Source: Clostridiales bacterium (lineage in GTDB: Bacteria > Bacillota > Clostridia > Peptostreptococcales > T1SED10-28). Taken from it: DNA of 38,413 nucleotides. This document shows, piece after piece, positions 26,420-34,206 of this stretch (positions are counted from its first letter, which is position 1; every line of letters starts with the position of its first letter). The stretch is from positions 1-38,413 of the forward strand of contig SKOH01000207.1 of assembly GCA_007120165.1 (NCBI GenBank). The letters are read 5' to 3'. Below the pieces are notes generated by a model. That model ran no database searches and was not told the origin of the DNA. It worked only from the letters and a program-made list of their open reading frames with translations. The position numbers and the translations under genes were made by a program.

Positions 26420-26818
26420 ATGGACAAACCGATTCGAGTACTAGTAGCAAAACCGGGATTAGATGGACACGACCGCGGAGCAAAGGTTATTGCAAGAGCT
26501 CTAAGAGACGCTGGGATGGAAGTTGTATACACGGGACTCAGACAAACCCCTGATCAAATTGTTCAAACCGCTATTCAAGAAGATGTTGATGTAGTGGCCC
26601 TGAGCATATTATCCGGAGCCCATAATCATCTGCTTCCCAAAATAGTAGAAAAGCTTAAAGGGGAAGGGGTTTACGAAGAAGTACTGGTACTCGCCGGAGG
26701 AGTAATCCCCGATGATGATATCCAAGGACTCAAGGATGCGGGAATTGAAGCAGTGTTTACCCCTGGTACGCCTACCGGTGTAACCGTAGAGTTTATAAAA
26801 AATAATTTAAAGAAATAA
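26420..26818 (+). CDS. Methylmalonyl-CoA mutase, small B12-binding subunit
   Basis: This 132-residue free-standing cobalamin-binding domain partners the large subunit 50 bases upstream. The base-off/His-on motif DxHxxG is seen in KPGLDGHDRGAKVIARALRDAG with His19 as the lower cobalt ligand. The SxL and GG elements that cradle the cofactor tail appear as ALSILSGAHNHL and VLAGGVIPDDD. Length matches the usual 130-140. GAGGAGG precedes the ATG. It is followed by a long perfect palindrome before meaB. Because the same fold serves several mutases, identity as the methylmalonyl-CoA mutase subunit rests on its neighbours. Confidence 0.92.
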   Translation: MDKPIRVLVAKPGLDGHDRGAKVIARALRDAGMEVVYTGLRQTPDQIVQTAIQEDVDVVALSILSGAHNHLLPKIVEKLKGEGVYEEVLVLAGGVIPDDDIQGLKDAGIEAVFTPGTPTGVTVEFIKNNLKK

Positions 26819-26823
26819 AAAAA

Positions 26824-26855
26824 GAAGTAGATGATTTTTAAAAATCATCTACTTC
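26824..26855 (+). repeat. Perfect 32-bp palindrome between the mutase B12 subunit and meaB
   Basis: The two 16-base halves are exact reverse complements (left half GAAGTAGATGATTTTT). On the + strand no T-run follows. On the - strand the hairpin runs into T7, so it has the form of a reverse-strand terminator. It could also act as an RNA stability or processing hairpin in the operon message. Confidence 0.85.
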
Positions 26856-26912
26856 CCTATGTAAAAAACAATTGAGCAATCAACGATTAAGGCTAAAGAC
26901 TGGCGGTGAATT

Positions 26913-27875
26913 ATGATTAATTTAAAAGAGAAGCTTCGTAAGGGAAATAAAAAAGCCACAGCACGGATGATTACCATGTTGGAAAACAACGATCCGGAAG
27001 CGATTAAAATTTTGGCGGATCTTTATCGGTATACCGGTAACGCAAAAGTAATCGGGATCACCGGGCCTCCCGGTGCGGGGAAAAGCACCCTGACCGATAA
27101 ACTGGTAAAAGCCCTTCGAAGAGAAGAAAAAACCGTAGGGATTATAGCGGTGGATCCCACAAGTCCGTTCTCAGGCGGATCAATTTTAGGAGACCGGATT
27201 CGTATGACAGATCTTGCAGTGGATCCCGGGGTATTTATTCGCAGCATGGGAACCCGGGGTCATTTGGGAGGGCTCTCAAAAGCAACCCAGGGAGCGGTAA
27301 AGGCCTTGGACCTATACGGTATGGATTATATATTTATCGAAACCGTTGGCGTAGGGCAATCGGAAGTGGATATTATGAAAACCGCGGATACGGTGCTGAT
27401 GGTCATGGTCCCCGGTCTGGGAGACGACATCCAGGCCATTAAAGCGGGAATCATGGAAATTGGAGACGTTTTTGCTGTTAATAAAGCAGACCGGGAGGGG
27501 GCCGCAAAAACCCATCGGGAGATTGACAGTATGCTGGACTTTACCGATTCTGACTGGAGACCTCCGGTTCATGATGTGGTGGCAATCCAAAATAAGGGGA
27601 TTGAAGAATTGCTGACGGCGATAAAAGCCCATCTTTCCTACTTGGAGGAATCCGGTGAGATGTTGAACCGCAGAACCAAAAGCAGTGAAATTGAAATCCT
27701 GGAGCTGATTAAAGATCGGATGATGCAGGACTTATTAAAGGAAAAAGAAATCCAAACAGATATTAAACAGTACTCAAAAAAAGTCGCGGAACGAAGTCTG
27801 GATCCCTATGGAGCCAGCGAAAAAGTATTAAGAAAAACGATAAAAAAGGAGGCTGAAAAATATGAAAACTACTAA
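26913..27875 (+). CDS. meaB: Methylmalonyl-CoA mutase-associated GTPase MeaB
   Basis: MeaB is a G3E-family GTPase that gates cofactor loading into methylmalonyl-CoA mutase and protects it from inactivation. This 320-residue protein has Walker A ITGPPGAGKST (about 49-59), the switch segment SMGTRGHLGGLSKAT, Walker B-like YIFIETVGVGQSEVDI and the base-specificity NKAD. A helical dimerisation arm lies at the C-terminus. Older annotations call such proteins ArgK. Position directly after both mutase subunits supports the role. Its last 14 bases overlap the epimerase gene. The ribosome binding site, GGCGGTG, is moderate. Confidence 0.95.
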   Translation: MINLKEKLRKGNKKATARMITMLENNDPEAIKILADLYRYTGNAKVIGITGPPGAGKSTLTDKLVKALRREEKTVGIIAVDPTSPFSGGSILGDRIRMTDLAVDPGVFIRSMGTRGHLGGLSKATQGAVKALDLYGMDYIFIETVGVGQSEVDIMKTADTVLMVMVPGLGDDIQAIKAGIMEIGDVFAVNKADREGAAKTHREIDSMLDFTDSDWRPPVHDVVAIQNKGIEELLTAIKAHLSYLEESGEMLNRRTKSSEIEILELIKDRMMQDLLKEKEIQTDIKQYSKKVAERSLDPYGASEKVLRKTIKKEAEKYENY

Positions 27876-28269
27876 ATTGGATCATATCGGAATTGCAGTG
27901 AAGGACTTAGAAAAATCCTTAGCATTTTATGAGGAAGTTTTAGGCATTAAATGTGAAGGGAAAGAAACCGTGGAGGAACAAAAGGTACGGGTGGCTTTCC
28001 TGCCGATTGGAGATACGGAGGTGGAGCTGTTGGAATCTACGGATCCGGAAGGTCCCATTGCGAAGTTTATTGAGAAAAAAGGGGAAGGGATTCAGCATAT
28101 GGCTTACCGGGTGGACAACATTGAAAAAGCCATTGCTACCATGAAAGAAAAGGGCATTCGAATGATAGATGATAAACCCCGCTACGGTGCAGGAGGAGCA
28201 AAAATTGCTTTTTGTCATCCTAAAGACACCAACGGTGTACTGATCGAGTTGAGTGAAAGAGAAAAATAA
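27862..28269 (+). CDS. mce: Methylmalonyl-CoA epimerase
   Basis: This 135-residue vicinal-oxygen-chelate protein interconverts (S)- and (R)-methylmalonyl-CoA, linking mutase and decarboxylase stereochemistry. Two beta-alpha-beta-beta-beta repeats are visible. The metal ligands are expected at His8 in KLDHIGIAVKDL, at the His in GIQHMAYRV and at the Glu in GVLIELSE. The sequence GAKIAFCHPKDTNGVLIEL is typical. The ATG follows AAGGAGG and overlaps the end of meaB, so the two are translationally coupled. Glyoxalase-type alternatives share the fold, but length, motifs and context fit the epimerase. Confidence 0.93.
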   Translation: MKTTKLDHIGIAVKDLEKSLAFYEEVLGIKCEGKETVEEQKVRVAFLPIGDTEVELLESTDPEGPIAKFIEKKGEGIQHMAYRVDNIEKAIATMKEKGIRMIDDKPRYGAGGAKIAFCHPKDTNGVLIELSEREK

Positions 28270-28371
28270 GGACTTTTTTCTCATAAGAACAAGGTATTAA
28301 TAGCTGGTTATAAAAAAACCTCACTTTTCAATGAGAATGTGGGGAAAAAGGGTTTTAGATGATCGGAACTA

Positions 28372-28380
28372 TGTTATAAT
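28372..28380 (+). promoter_or_regulatory. Extended -10 promoter before mmdA
   Basis: TGTTATAAT is an extended -10 element 53 bases before the mmdA start. The -35 is weak. A GC-containing stem (CCTCAC/GTGGGG, about 28319-28344) without a T-run lies just upstream. The decarboxylase genes may thus be transcribed independently of the mutase genes. Confidence 0.5.
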
Positions 28381-28432
28381 GTTTAGATGTAAAATCATAT
28401 TTGTATAGAACATTTTTAGGAGGTTATGGTAA

Positions 28433-29980
28433 ATGGCCACAGAGAGATTAGAAGATTTACGCCGACGTAAAGAGAAAATTCGTGCCGGTGGCGGAGAAAA
28501 AAGAATACAAAAACAACACGAAAAGGGAAAACTGACAGCAAGGGAAAGAATCAGCTTATTATTTGACGAAGGAAGTTTTGTTGAAATCGATGCCCATATG
28601 AAACACCGGTGTGTAAATTTTGGCATGGAAAAAGTGGATGCGCCTGGAGAAGGTGTTGTAACAGGTTACGGTAAAATTCACGGAAAACTGGTCTATGCCT
28701 ATGCTCAGGACTTCACCGTAGTGGGTGGGTCTTTAGGAGAGATGCACGCAAAAAAAATTGTTAAGGTTCAAGAATTATCACTGAAAATGGGGGCTCCTAT
28801 TGTAGGACTCAACGACTCCGGTGGTGCAAGAATTCAAGAGGCCGTGGATGCTTTATCCGGATACGGCAAGATTTTTTACAATAATACCATCGCCTCAGGG
28901 GTAGTGCCGCAGATTTCTGCAATTATGGGACCCTGTGCCGGAGGCGCTGTATATTCCCCAGCTCTTACGGATTTCATCTTTATGGTCGATAAAACCAGTC
29001 AAATGTTTATTACGGGACCGGAAGTGGTAAAATCCGTAACCGGTGAAGAGGTTACCTCTGAAGAACTGGGAGGGGCCACCACTCATAGTACAAAAAGTGG
29101 AGTAGCCCATGTGAAGGCTTCCAATGATCAGGAGTGCCTAGAAGAAATCCGTAGATTACTTAGTTTCCTTCCATCGAACAATATGGAAAATTCTCCTCAA
29201 ATACCCATCGATGATGACTTGAATCGAATGTTACCGGAAATGGAAGGCTTCGTGCCGGTTAATGCGAACAAACCTTATGACATGAAGGATGTTATCAAAG
29301 CCATTGCAGACGAAGGGGATTTCTATGAAATACAACCCACCTATGGGATGAACATGATTACCGGTTTTATTCGGATCAACGGCTCCAGCATCGGCGTGAT
29401 CGCCAATCAACCGAAGGTTTTAGCAGGGTGTCTGGATATTAACGCCTCGGATAAAGCCGGACGATTTATTCGCACCTGTGATTGCTTTAATATTCCGGTG
29501 CTTAATTTAGTCGATGTACCAGGATTTTTACCGGGAAAAGGACAGGAACATGGAGGAATTATTCGCCATGGGGCAAAAATGCTTTATGCCTTTAGTGAAG
29601 CCACGGTTCCTAAAGTAACCCTGATTGTTAGGAAATCTTACGGTGGAGCCTACCTTGCCATGTGTTCAAAGGATTTAGGGGCGGATATGGTTCTTGCTTG
29701 GCCCTCAGCTGAAATTGCGGTTATGGGACCCCAGGGGGCGGCGAATATTATTTTCCGAAAAGAAATTAAAGAGTCCGATGATCCTCAGAAAACCCGGGAA
29801 GAAAAGATCGATCAATACTCGAAAGAGTTTGCAACACCCTATAAAGCAGCGGAGAGAGGCTTTGTAGATGATGTTATTGAGCCGGCTGCAACCCGAGCGC
29901 GTCTGGTGGATGCCTTTGATATGTTAGCCAGTAAACGAGAAACAAGACCCGCGAAAAAGCACGGAAACTTCCCGGTTTAA
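28433..29980 (+). CDS. mmdA: Methylmalonyl-CoA decarboxylase alpha subunit (carboxyltransferase)
   Basis: MmdA transfers the carboxyl group of methylmalonyl-CoA to the biotin of MmdC, the first half reaction of the Na+-pumping decarboxylase. This 515-residue protein has two crotonase-fold halves: GLNDSGGARIQEAVDALSG and MGPCAGGAVYSPALTDF in the first, and DVPGFLPGKGQEHGGIIRHGAK and RKSYGGAYLAMCSKDLGAD in the second. The sequence alone is also compatible with a propionyl-CoA carboxylase beta subunit. The adjacent membrane beta and OadG-like subunits and the absence of a biotin carboxylase decide for the decarboxylase. AGGAGG lies before the ATG. Confidence 0.92.
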   Translation: MATERLEDLRRRKEKIRAGGGEKRIQKQHEKGKLTARERISLLFDEGSFVEIDAHMKHRCVNFGMEKVDAPGEGVVTGYGKIHGKLVYAYAQDFTVVGGSLGEMHAKKIVKVQELSLKMGAPIVGLNDSGGARIQEAVDALSGYGKIFYNNTIASGVVPQISAIMGPCAGGAVYSPALTDFIFMVDKTSQMFITGPEVVKSVTGEEVTSEELGGATTHSTKSGVAHVKASNDQECLEEIRRLLSFLPSNNMENSPQIPIDDDLNRMLPEMEGFVPVNANKPYDMKDVIKAIADEGDFYEIQPTYGMNMITGFIRINGSSIGVIANQPKVLAGCLDINASDKAGRFIRTCDCFNIPVLNLVDVPGFLPGKGQEHGGIIRHGAKMLYAFSEATVPKVTLIVRKSYGGAYLAMCSKDLGADMVLAWPSAEIAVMGPQGAANIIFRKEIKESDDPQKTREEKIDQYSKEFATPYKAAERGFVDDVIEPAATRARLVDAFDMLASKRETRPAKKHGNFPV

Positions 29981-30017
29981 ATTTCGGAGATTATGAATTT
30001 AACGAAGAGGTGATTAA

Positions 30018-30476
30018 ATGGATATGAATAAAGCTTTACTAACGGGAGAAACGCTATTGGATAGATTAAGGGATCCCAATGCGGAGATGTCTTTTGGAGA
30101 TAAACTTGCCGCCAGTCTTCAGGTTACGGTTTTAGGGGTGGTAATTGTTCTCCTAGCCTTGGTGTTACTGTACTATGCCATTAACATTATGGAAAAATTA
30201 TTGCAGCAGCCCCAAAAAACAGCCACCCAAACTCCGGAGGAAAAGACTGCAACAGCTCCTGCTGCGGCTTCGGCAGAAGAACAAGAAACCCAACAAGGTG
30301 CGAAGGATCAGGATAATGAAGAGTTAATAGCCGTAATTACAGCGGCAATTGCTGCCAGCCTGGAAACATCCACCCATAATATTGTTGTAAGAAATATTGT
30401 CAGAACCGCTGATAACACTCCGGCCTGGGGTAAGGCGGGGAGAATGGAACAAATCAACCAAATGTATCGGGTTTAA
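30018..30476 (+). CDS. mmdD: Methylmalonyl-CoA decarboxylase delta subunit (OadG family)
   Basis: This 152-residue small membrane subunit helps assemble the decarboxylase complex. One transmembrane helix (about 32-56, [20 protein letters not shown]) is followed by an Ala/Pro/Glu-rich cytoplasmic linker. The conserved C-terminal segment from [12 protein letters not shown] to [21 protein letters not shown] would contact the alpha subunit. AAGAGG lies before the ATG. The OadG/MmdD identity comes from this architecture and from the position between mmdA and the biotin carrier gene. Confidence 0.88.
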   Translation: MDMNKALLTGETLLDRLRDPNAEMSFGDKLAASLQVTVLGVVIVLLALVLLYYAINIMEKLLQQPQKTATQTPEEKTATAPAAASAEEQETQQGAKDQDNEELIAVITAAIAASLETSTHNIVVRNIVRTADNTPAWGKAGRMEQINQMYRV

Positions 30477-30544
30477 GTTTCAAACTGAGAAATCAAGCCG
30501 CGAGGAAATACCTAAATTGGAAAAATAGAAGGAGGAATAGCAAG

Positions 30545-30964
30545 ATGAAAAAATTTAAAATCACCGTTAATGGTGCCAGTTATGAAGTGGATGTAGAAGA
30601 AGTGGGACAGGGAGGGGCCTCTTCCCAGGGTTCTCAAACAGTATCCCAGCCGACACCTCAACCGGCTGCTCAGCCAGCAGCTAAACCGGCTCAGCCGGCA
30701 CCTAAAAAAGCGGAACCGAAAAAGGAAGCAGCTCCCGCAGCTCCCGCAGGAGCCCAATCCGTTGAAGCCCCTATGCCAGGAAACATCTGGAAAGTATTAG
30801 TGAAAGAAGGGGACCAGGTTGAAGAGGGACAGGCCTTGATCATTTTAGAAGCGATGAAAATGGAAAATGAAATCAGCGCACCGGCAGCAGGGACCGTTGC
30901 GAAAGTACATGTGGATGAAGGTGCATCTGTCGACAGTGGGGACGTATTAGTATCTTTAAATTAA
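30545..30964 (+). CDS. mmdC: Biotin carrier subunit of methylmalonyl-CoA decarboxylase
   Basis: MmdC carries the carboxyl group on biotin from MmdA to MmdB. The 139-residue protein has a short N-terminal strand region ([19 protein letters not shown]). A flexible Ala/Pro/Gln/Lys linker spans about residues 30-70, and a biotinyl domain follows. The biotinylation motif EAMKMENEI gives Lys105 as the attachment site, and the closing strand is [17 protein letters not shown] precedes the ATG. The linker contains imperfect CAG/CCG-type repeats that encode its Ala/Pro run. The biotin ligase gene birA lies two genes downstream. Confidence 0.95.
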   Translation: MKKFKITVNGASYEVDVEEVGQGGASSQGSQTVSQPTPQPAAQPAAKPAQPAPKKAEPKKEAAPAAPAGAQSVEAPMPGNIWKVLVKEGDQVEEGQALIILEAMKMENEISAPAAGTVAKVHVDEGASVDSGDVLVSLN

Positions 30965-30997
30965 GAAAATAGAAACTGATTGAAAGGAGATGCACAC

Positions 30998-32206
30998 ATG
31001 TTTGATGTTTTTATAGATTTTTTAGGGAGCACAGGTTTTATGAACTTAACCATTCAGCACCTGATCATGTTAATCATAGCCTGTTTTCTATTGTTCCTGG
31101 CAATCGGGAAAGGGTTTGAACCCTTACTGCTTGTTCCGATTTCCTTTGGAATGTTACTTACAAATTTACCCCTCTCCGGGGTAATGGAACCGATGACGGT
31201 AATGTTTGAAATTCTTACCCCCGGTATTGGAACGGAAGGGGTAATTGAGACGGGGATGGAAATAGAGCGGGTCGTTCAAAACCCCGGCGGTTTATTACAG
31301 CACTTTTACACCGGAAACCAATTGGGGATTTTCCCGCCGTTGATTTTCCTTGGAGTGGGTGCTATGACCGATTTCGGACCTCTCATTGCCAATCCTAAGA
31401 GTGTGTTCTTAGGGGCCGCCGCCCAGTTTGGGATATTTTTCACCTTTATCGGTGCCATACTCATGGGCTTTACCCCTCAAGCGGCGGGTTCTATCGGAAT
31501 CATTGGCGGAGCCGATGGTCCAACAGCTATTCTTGTCGCTTCCCAATTAGCTCCCCATTTATTGGGACCTATTGCCGTAGCCGCCTATTCCTATATGGCC
31601 CTGGTACCGATTATTCAGCCGCCGATTATGATGGCCCTTACCAATAGCGAAGAGCGAAAGATTAAAATGGAACAATTACGCCCGGTTTCCAAGAAAGAAA
31701 AAATTATCTTTCCCATATTGGTAGCAATTATTGTGAGTTTATTGCTGCCTCCGGCAACGCCGCTGATCGGGATGTTAATGTTTGGAAATCTGTTAAAAGA
31801 GTGTACGGTCACCGACCGGTTATCACAAACGGCGCAAAATGAGTTAATCAACATCGTAACCATTCTTTTAGGGATCAGCGTTGGAGCTTCCGCTAAGGCG
31901 GAACAGTTTTTAGAATTTGAAACCATTCAAATCATTGTTTTAGGAATCGTTGCCTTTGGAGTCGGAACCGCCTCCGGAGTAATTATTGCAAAACTGATGA
32001 ATAAAATTTCGAAAAAAGCCATCAATCCATTGATCGGTGCCGCGGGTGTATCGGCAGTACCAATGGCTTCCCGGGTAGTACAGACTGTTGGACAAAAAGA
32101 AAATCCCAGCAACTTTCTGTTGATGCATGCCATGGGTCCTAACGTTTCCGGAGTTATCGGCTCTGCGGTAGCCGCCGGGGTTATGCTCTCATTGTTTGGT
32201 GGTTAA
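30998..32206 (+). CDS. mmdB: Na+-translocating decarboxylase beta subunit
   Basis: MmdB is the integral membrane subunit that decarboxylates carboxybiotin and exports Na+. This 402-residue protein is almost wholly hydrophobic, with many helices. The conserved GGADGPTAI places Asp173 where the essential sodium-site Asp of OadB-type subunits lies. LGVGAMTDFGPLIANP and a C-terminal NVSGVIGSAVAAG are also typical. The start is put at ATG 30998, 7 bases after AAAGGAGA, since the ATG at 30980 precedes that site. With MmdA, MmdD and MmdC it completes an ADCB-type pump. No separate epsilon subunit gene is found. A hairpin follows 55 bases after the stop. Confidence 0.94.
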   Translation: MFDVFIDFLGSTGFMNLTIQHLIMLIIACFLLFLAIGKGFEPLLLVPISFGMLLTNLPLSGVMEPMTVMFEILTPGIGTEGVIETGMEIERVVQNPGGLLQHFYTGNQLGIFPPLIFLGVGAMTDFGPLIANPKSVFLGAAAQFGIFFTFIGAILMGFTPQAAGSIGIIGGADGPTAILVASQLAPHLLGPIAVAAYSYMALVPIIQPPIMMALTNSEERKIKMEQLRPVSKKEKIIFPILVAIIVSLLLPPATPLIGMLMFGNLLKECTVTDRLSQTAQNELINIVTILLGISVGASAKAEQFLEFETIQIIVLGIVAFGVGTASGVIIAKLMNKISKKAINPLIGAAGVSAVPMASRVVQTVGQKENPSNFLLMHAMGPNVSGVIGSAVAAGVMLSLFGG

Positions 32207-32261
32207 CAGTCAAGGCAGTTCTTTCTGAGCAGCCAACAGCAGACGAATATTTCATTGGGAG

Positions 32262-32290
32262 AGATAAACAAAGTATTTGTTTATCTCTTC
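32262..32290 (+). terminator. 13-bp inverted repeat after mmdB: terminator or operator
   Basis: AGAGATAAACAAA (32262-32274) and TTTGTTTATCTCT (32278-32290) are perfect complements around a 3-base centre, followed by TCTTTGATTT. The T-rich tail is imperfect. A possible birA promoter (TTGTTT 32279-32284, 17 bases, CATAAT 32302-32307) uses its right arm as the -35, so an operator role is also possible. Confidence 0.5.
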
Positions 32291-32376
32291 TTTGATTTAC
32301 ATAATAAACCGGGATGTTTTCCAGGAAGCTGCCACAAGCGGTGAAGTTGTTAGAATCAGGAAAGGGGCTATGGATA

Positions 32377-33342
32377 ATGAAGGAAAAAATATTAGAATAT
32401 TTATTTGAACACCAACAGGAATTCACCTCAGGAGAAGTGCTTCGAAAAAAATTCAACGTTTCCCGTACGGCTGTTTGGAAACAGATCAATGCTCTGAAAG
32501 AAGAAGGATATCAGATAAAATCCATACCCAATAAAGGATACCGGTTACAGATTGGAGAGGACCAGCTGATCCCCTATGTGTTGGAAAAATCTCTCGGGGA
32601 AAGAATTGAAGTATTTCAATCTATTGACTCTACCAATAATTACTTAAAAAAAACCGCCCAGGACTTTCCCGATAAAATGATGGTGCTTAGCGAAGAGCAG
32701 ACCAAGGGGCGGGGTCGAATGGGGCGTGAATGGTATTCGCCAAAGGGCGCGGGCCTTTTTTTCTCGATTTTGCTTAAACCGAAAATCAGTATGCAAGAAA
32801 GCTTTATCATTACCGGAATAGCTGCAGCGGCAGTATCAGAAGCCATCGTGGACACAACGGAGCTTCCTGCAAAAATTAAATGGCCGAACGACATTGTAGT
32901 AAACGGCAAAAAAGTCTGCGGGATTCTAACAGAGGTATCGGGAGAACTCGACGGAGTCAGCTACATGGTTGTGGGTATTGGGATTAATGTAAATACTCCC
33001 GGTTTTTCAGAGGAATTGAAAGGGGTGGCTACCTCTTTATATTTGGAAAAAGGGGAAAAGGTCTTAAGAAAAAAACTGTTTTTAACAATAGCAAAGAAGT
33101 TTTTCCATTTCTATGGGGACTTCACTGATGGAAAAGGCGTACAGGAAGTTCACCGGGTTCTGGAAAAAAATTCCGCAATTCTGGGAAGGGAAGTCAGGAT
33201 CATCCGAGGACAGGAAAAAAAATTTGGCAAAGCCATTGCCATAACAAAAGAAGGATTTCTAAAGGTACGATACAGCAGCGGAGAAGAGGCAGTACTAAGC
33301 TCTGGAGAAGTTTCCGTACGGGGAATAGAAGGTTACATGTAA
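32377..33342 (+). CDS. birA: Bifunctional biotin-protein ligase / biotin operon repressor
   Basis: BirA activates biotin with ATP and attaches it to carrier proteins, here most obviously MmdC. The start is set at ATG 32377, 9 bases after AGGAAAGGGG. This gives 321 residues beginning MKEKILEYLFEHQQEFTSGEV, the usual winged-helix N-terminus. Residues 1-60 form the DNA-binding domain (LRKKFNVSRTAVWKQINALKEEGYQI). The ligase motif GRGRMGREWYSPKGAGLFFS, KIKWPNDIVVNGKKVCGIL and the C-terminal SH3-like domain follow. The DNA-binding domain implies that it also represses biotin genes. None are in the window, and I saw no canonical BirA box. Confidence 0.95.
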   Translation: MKEKILEYLFEHQQEFTSGEVLRKKFNVSRTAVWKQINALKEEGYQIKSIPNKGYRLQIGEDQLIPYVLEKSLGERIEVFQSIDSTNNYLKKTAQDFPDKMMVLSEEQTKGRGRMGREWYSPKGAGLFFSILLKPKISMQESFIITGIAAAAVSEAIVDTTELPAKIKWPNDIVVNGKKVCGILTEVSGELDGVSYMVVGIGINVNTPGFSEELKGVATSLYLEKGEKVLRKKLFLTIAKKFFHFYGDFTDGKGVQEVHRVLEKNSAILGREVRIIRGQEKKFGKAIAITKEGFLKVRYSSGEEAVLSSGEVSVRGIEGYM

Positions 33343-33368
33343 ACGGGAAGGCAATCTTAAAGTTTTTA

Positions 33369-33397
33369 TTGAATAATAAGCTGTAAACTGTTACAAT
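33369..33397 (+). promoter_or_regulatory. Candidate promoter of the ECF S-component / coaX unit
   Basis: TTGAAT (33369-33374), a 17-base spacer and TACAAT (33392-33397), 108 bases before the S-component start. GTAA/TTAC arms overlap the spacer and -10. Their meaning is unclear. Confidence 0.5.
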
Positions 33398-33504
33398 TAA
33401 TACGGTGAAAATAGCCGGCATATCCAGCTGGACTATGATGTTCACTGAAGAAAATAATATACGACCGGCATCTTTTATAAGAGCTGGAACGGAGGTGCGT
33501 GAAA

Positions 33505-34119
33505 ATGTCAGAAAAAGCAATGTCAAGAGATTCAAGATTTCACAGCATGGGTGGTTTTTCAAGAAAGCAGGCACTTGGTACAAAGGGTCTAACACTGGCG
33601 GGAATGCTAGGGGCGCTGTCAATTGTACTCGGAATGACCCCTATAGGGTTTATTCCACTGCCCACGGGAATCCAGGCAACCACCATGCATATCCCCACCA
33701 TCATGGCCGCAATACTCGGCGGACCGATTACAGGAGTCCTGGTGGGACTGATTTTCGGAGCAAGCAGTTTTTTAAGAGCCACAACCCCATTCTTTGCAAA
33801 TCCCATTATTGCGATCTTGCCTAGATTACTGATCGGTGTGGTAAGTTATTACAGTTATGCAGCCATCAAAGTAACACTAACAGATAAATTCAAAATGAAT
33901 TCAGCAAAGGGTAAAAGCATCGCCATTGTAGGCGCATCGGTACTGGGTACGGCTACCAATACCATTGGGGTATTAAGTCTGATTTATGCCTTTGGGTATT
34001 TACCGTTATCCGTGGTACTGACCGTCGCTGCAACCAATGGAACTGCAGAAATGATTGCTTCAGGAGTGATTATCCTCGCGGTTTTAAAATCCCTGGAGAA
34101 AAGCCGACTGTTTAAATAA
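33505..34119 (+). CDS. ECF transporter S component, possibly for pantothenate
   Basis: This 204-residue membrane protein has about six hydrophobic helices and the LTLAGMLGALSIVLGMTP start typical of vitamin-binding S components of energy-coupling-factor transporters. A hydrophilic N-terminal tail of about 30 residues precedes the first helix. ATG 33505 is chosen because GGAGGT (33491-33496) is 8 bases away, whereas the GTG at 33499 is too close. No ATPase or T component is nearby, so it would share the common ECF module. Its gene lies 87 bases before coaX, so pantothenate is a reasonable guess for the vitamin. Biotin (BioY-type) is the other candidate, given birA upstream, but the sequence does not look like BioY to me. 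Confidence 0.78.
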   Translation: MSEKAMSRDSRFHSMGGFSRKQALGTKGLTLAGMLGALSIVLGMTPIGFIPLPTGIQATTMHIPTIMAAILGGPITGVLVGLIFGASSFLRATTPFFANPIIAILPRLLIGVVSYYSYAAIKVTLTDKFKMNSAKGKSIAIVGASVLGTATNTIGVLSLIYAFGYLPLSVVLTVAATNGTAEMIASGVIILAVLKSLEKSRLFK

Positions 34120-34206
34120 AGAGTTCTTTATAAAAATGAAATCAACACCATCAAAGGATCCATCGTATCCTAAAGAGGTTATAAAGACAGATAAGAAGGT
34201 GAACCG

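Noticed and set aside
28433-29980. MmdA as a propionyl-CoA carboxylase beta subunit
   Set aside because: No biotin carboxylase gene is present, while membrane beta and OadG-like subunits of the sodium pump follow directly.
30630-30750. Repetitive GC-rich tract in mmdC as a mobile or structural repeat
   Set aside because: It encodes the Ala/Pro linker normal for biotin carrier subunits.
32262-32290. A canonical BirA operator
   Set aside because: BirA boxes of Firmicutes have half-sites about 14-16 bases apart. Here the arms are 3 bases apart and read differently.
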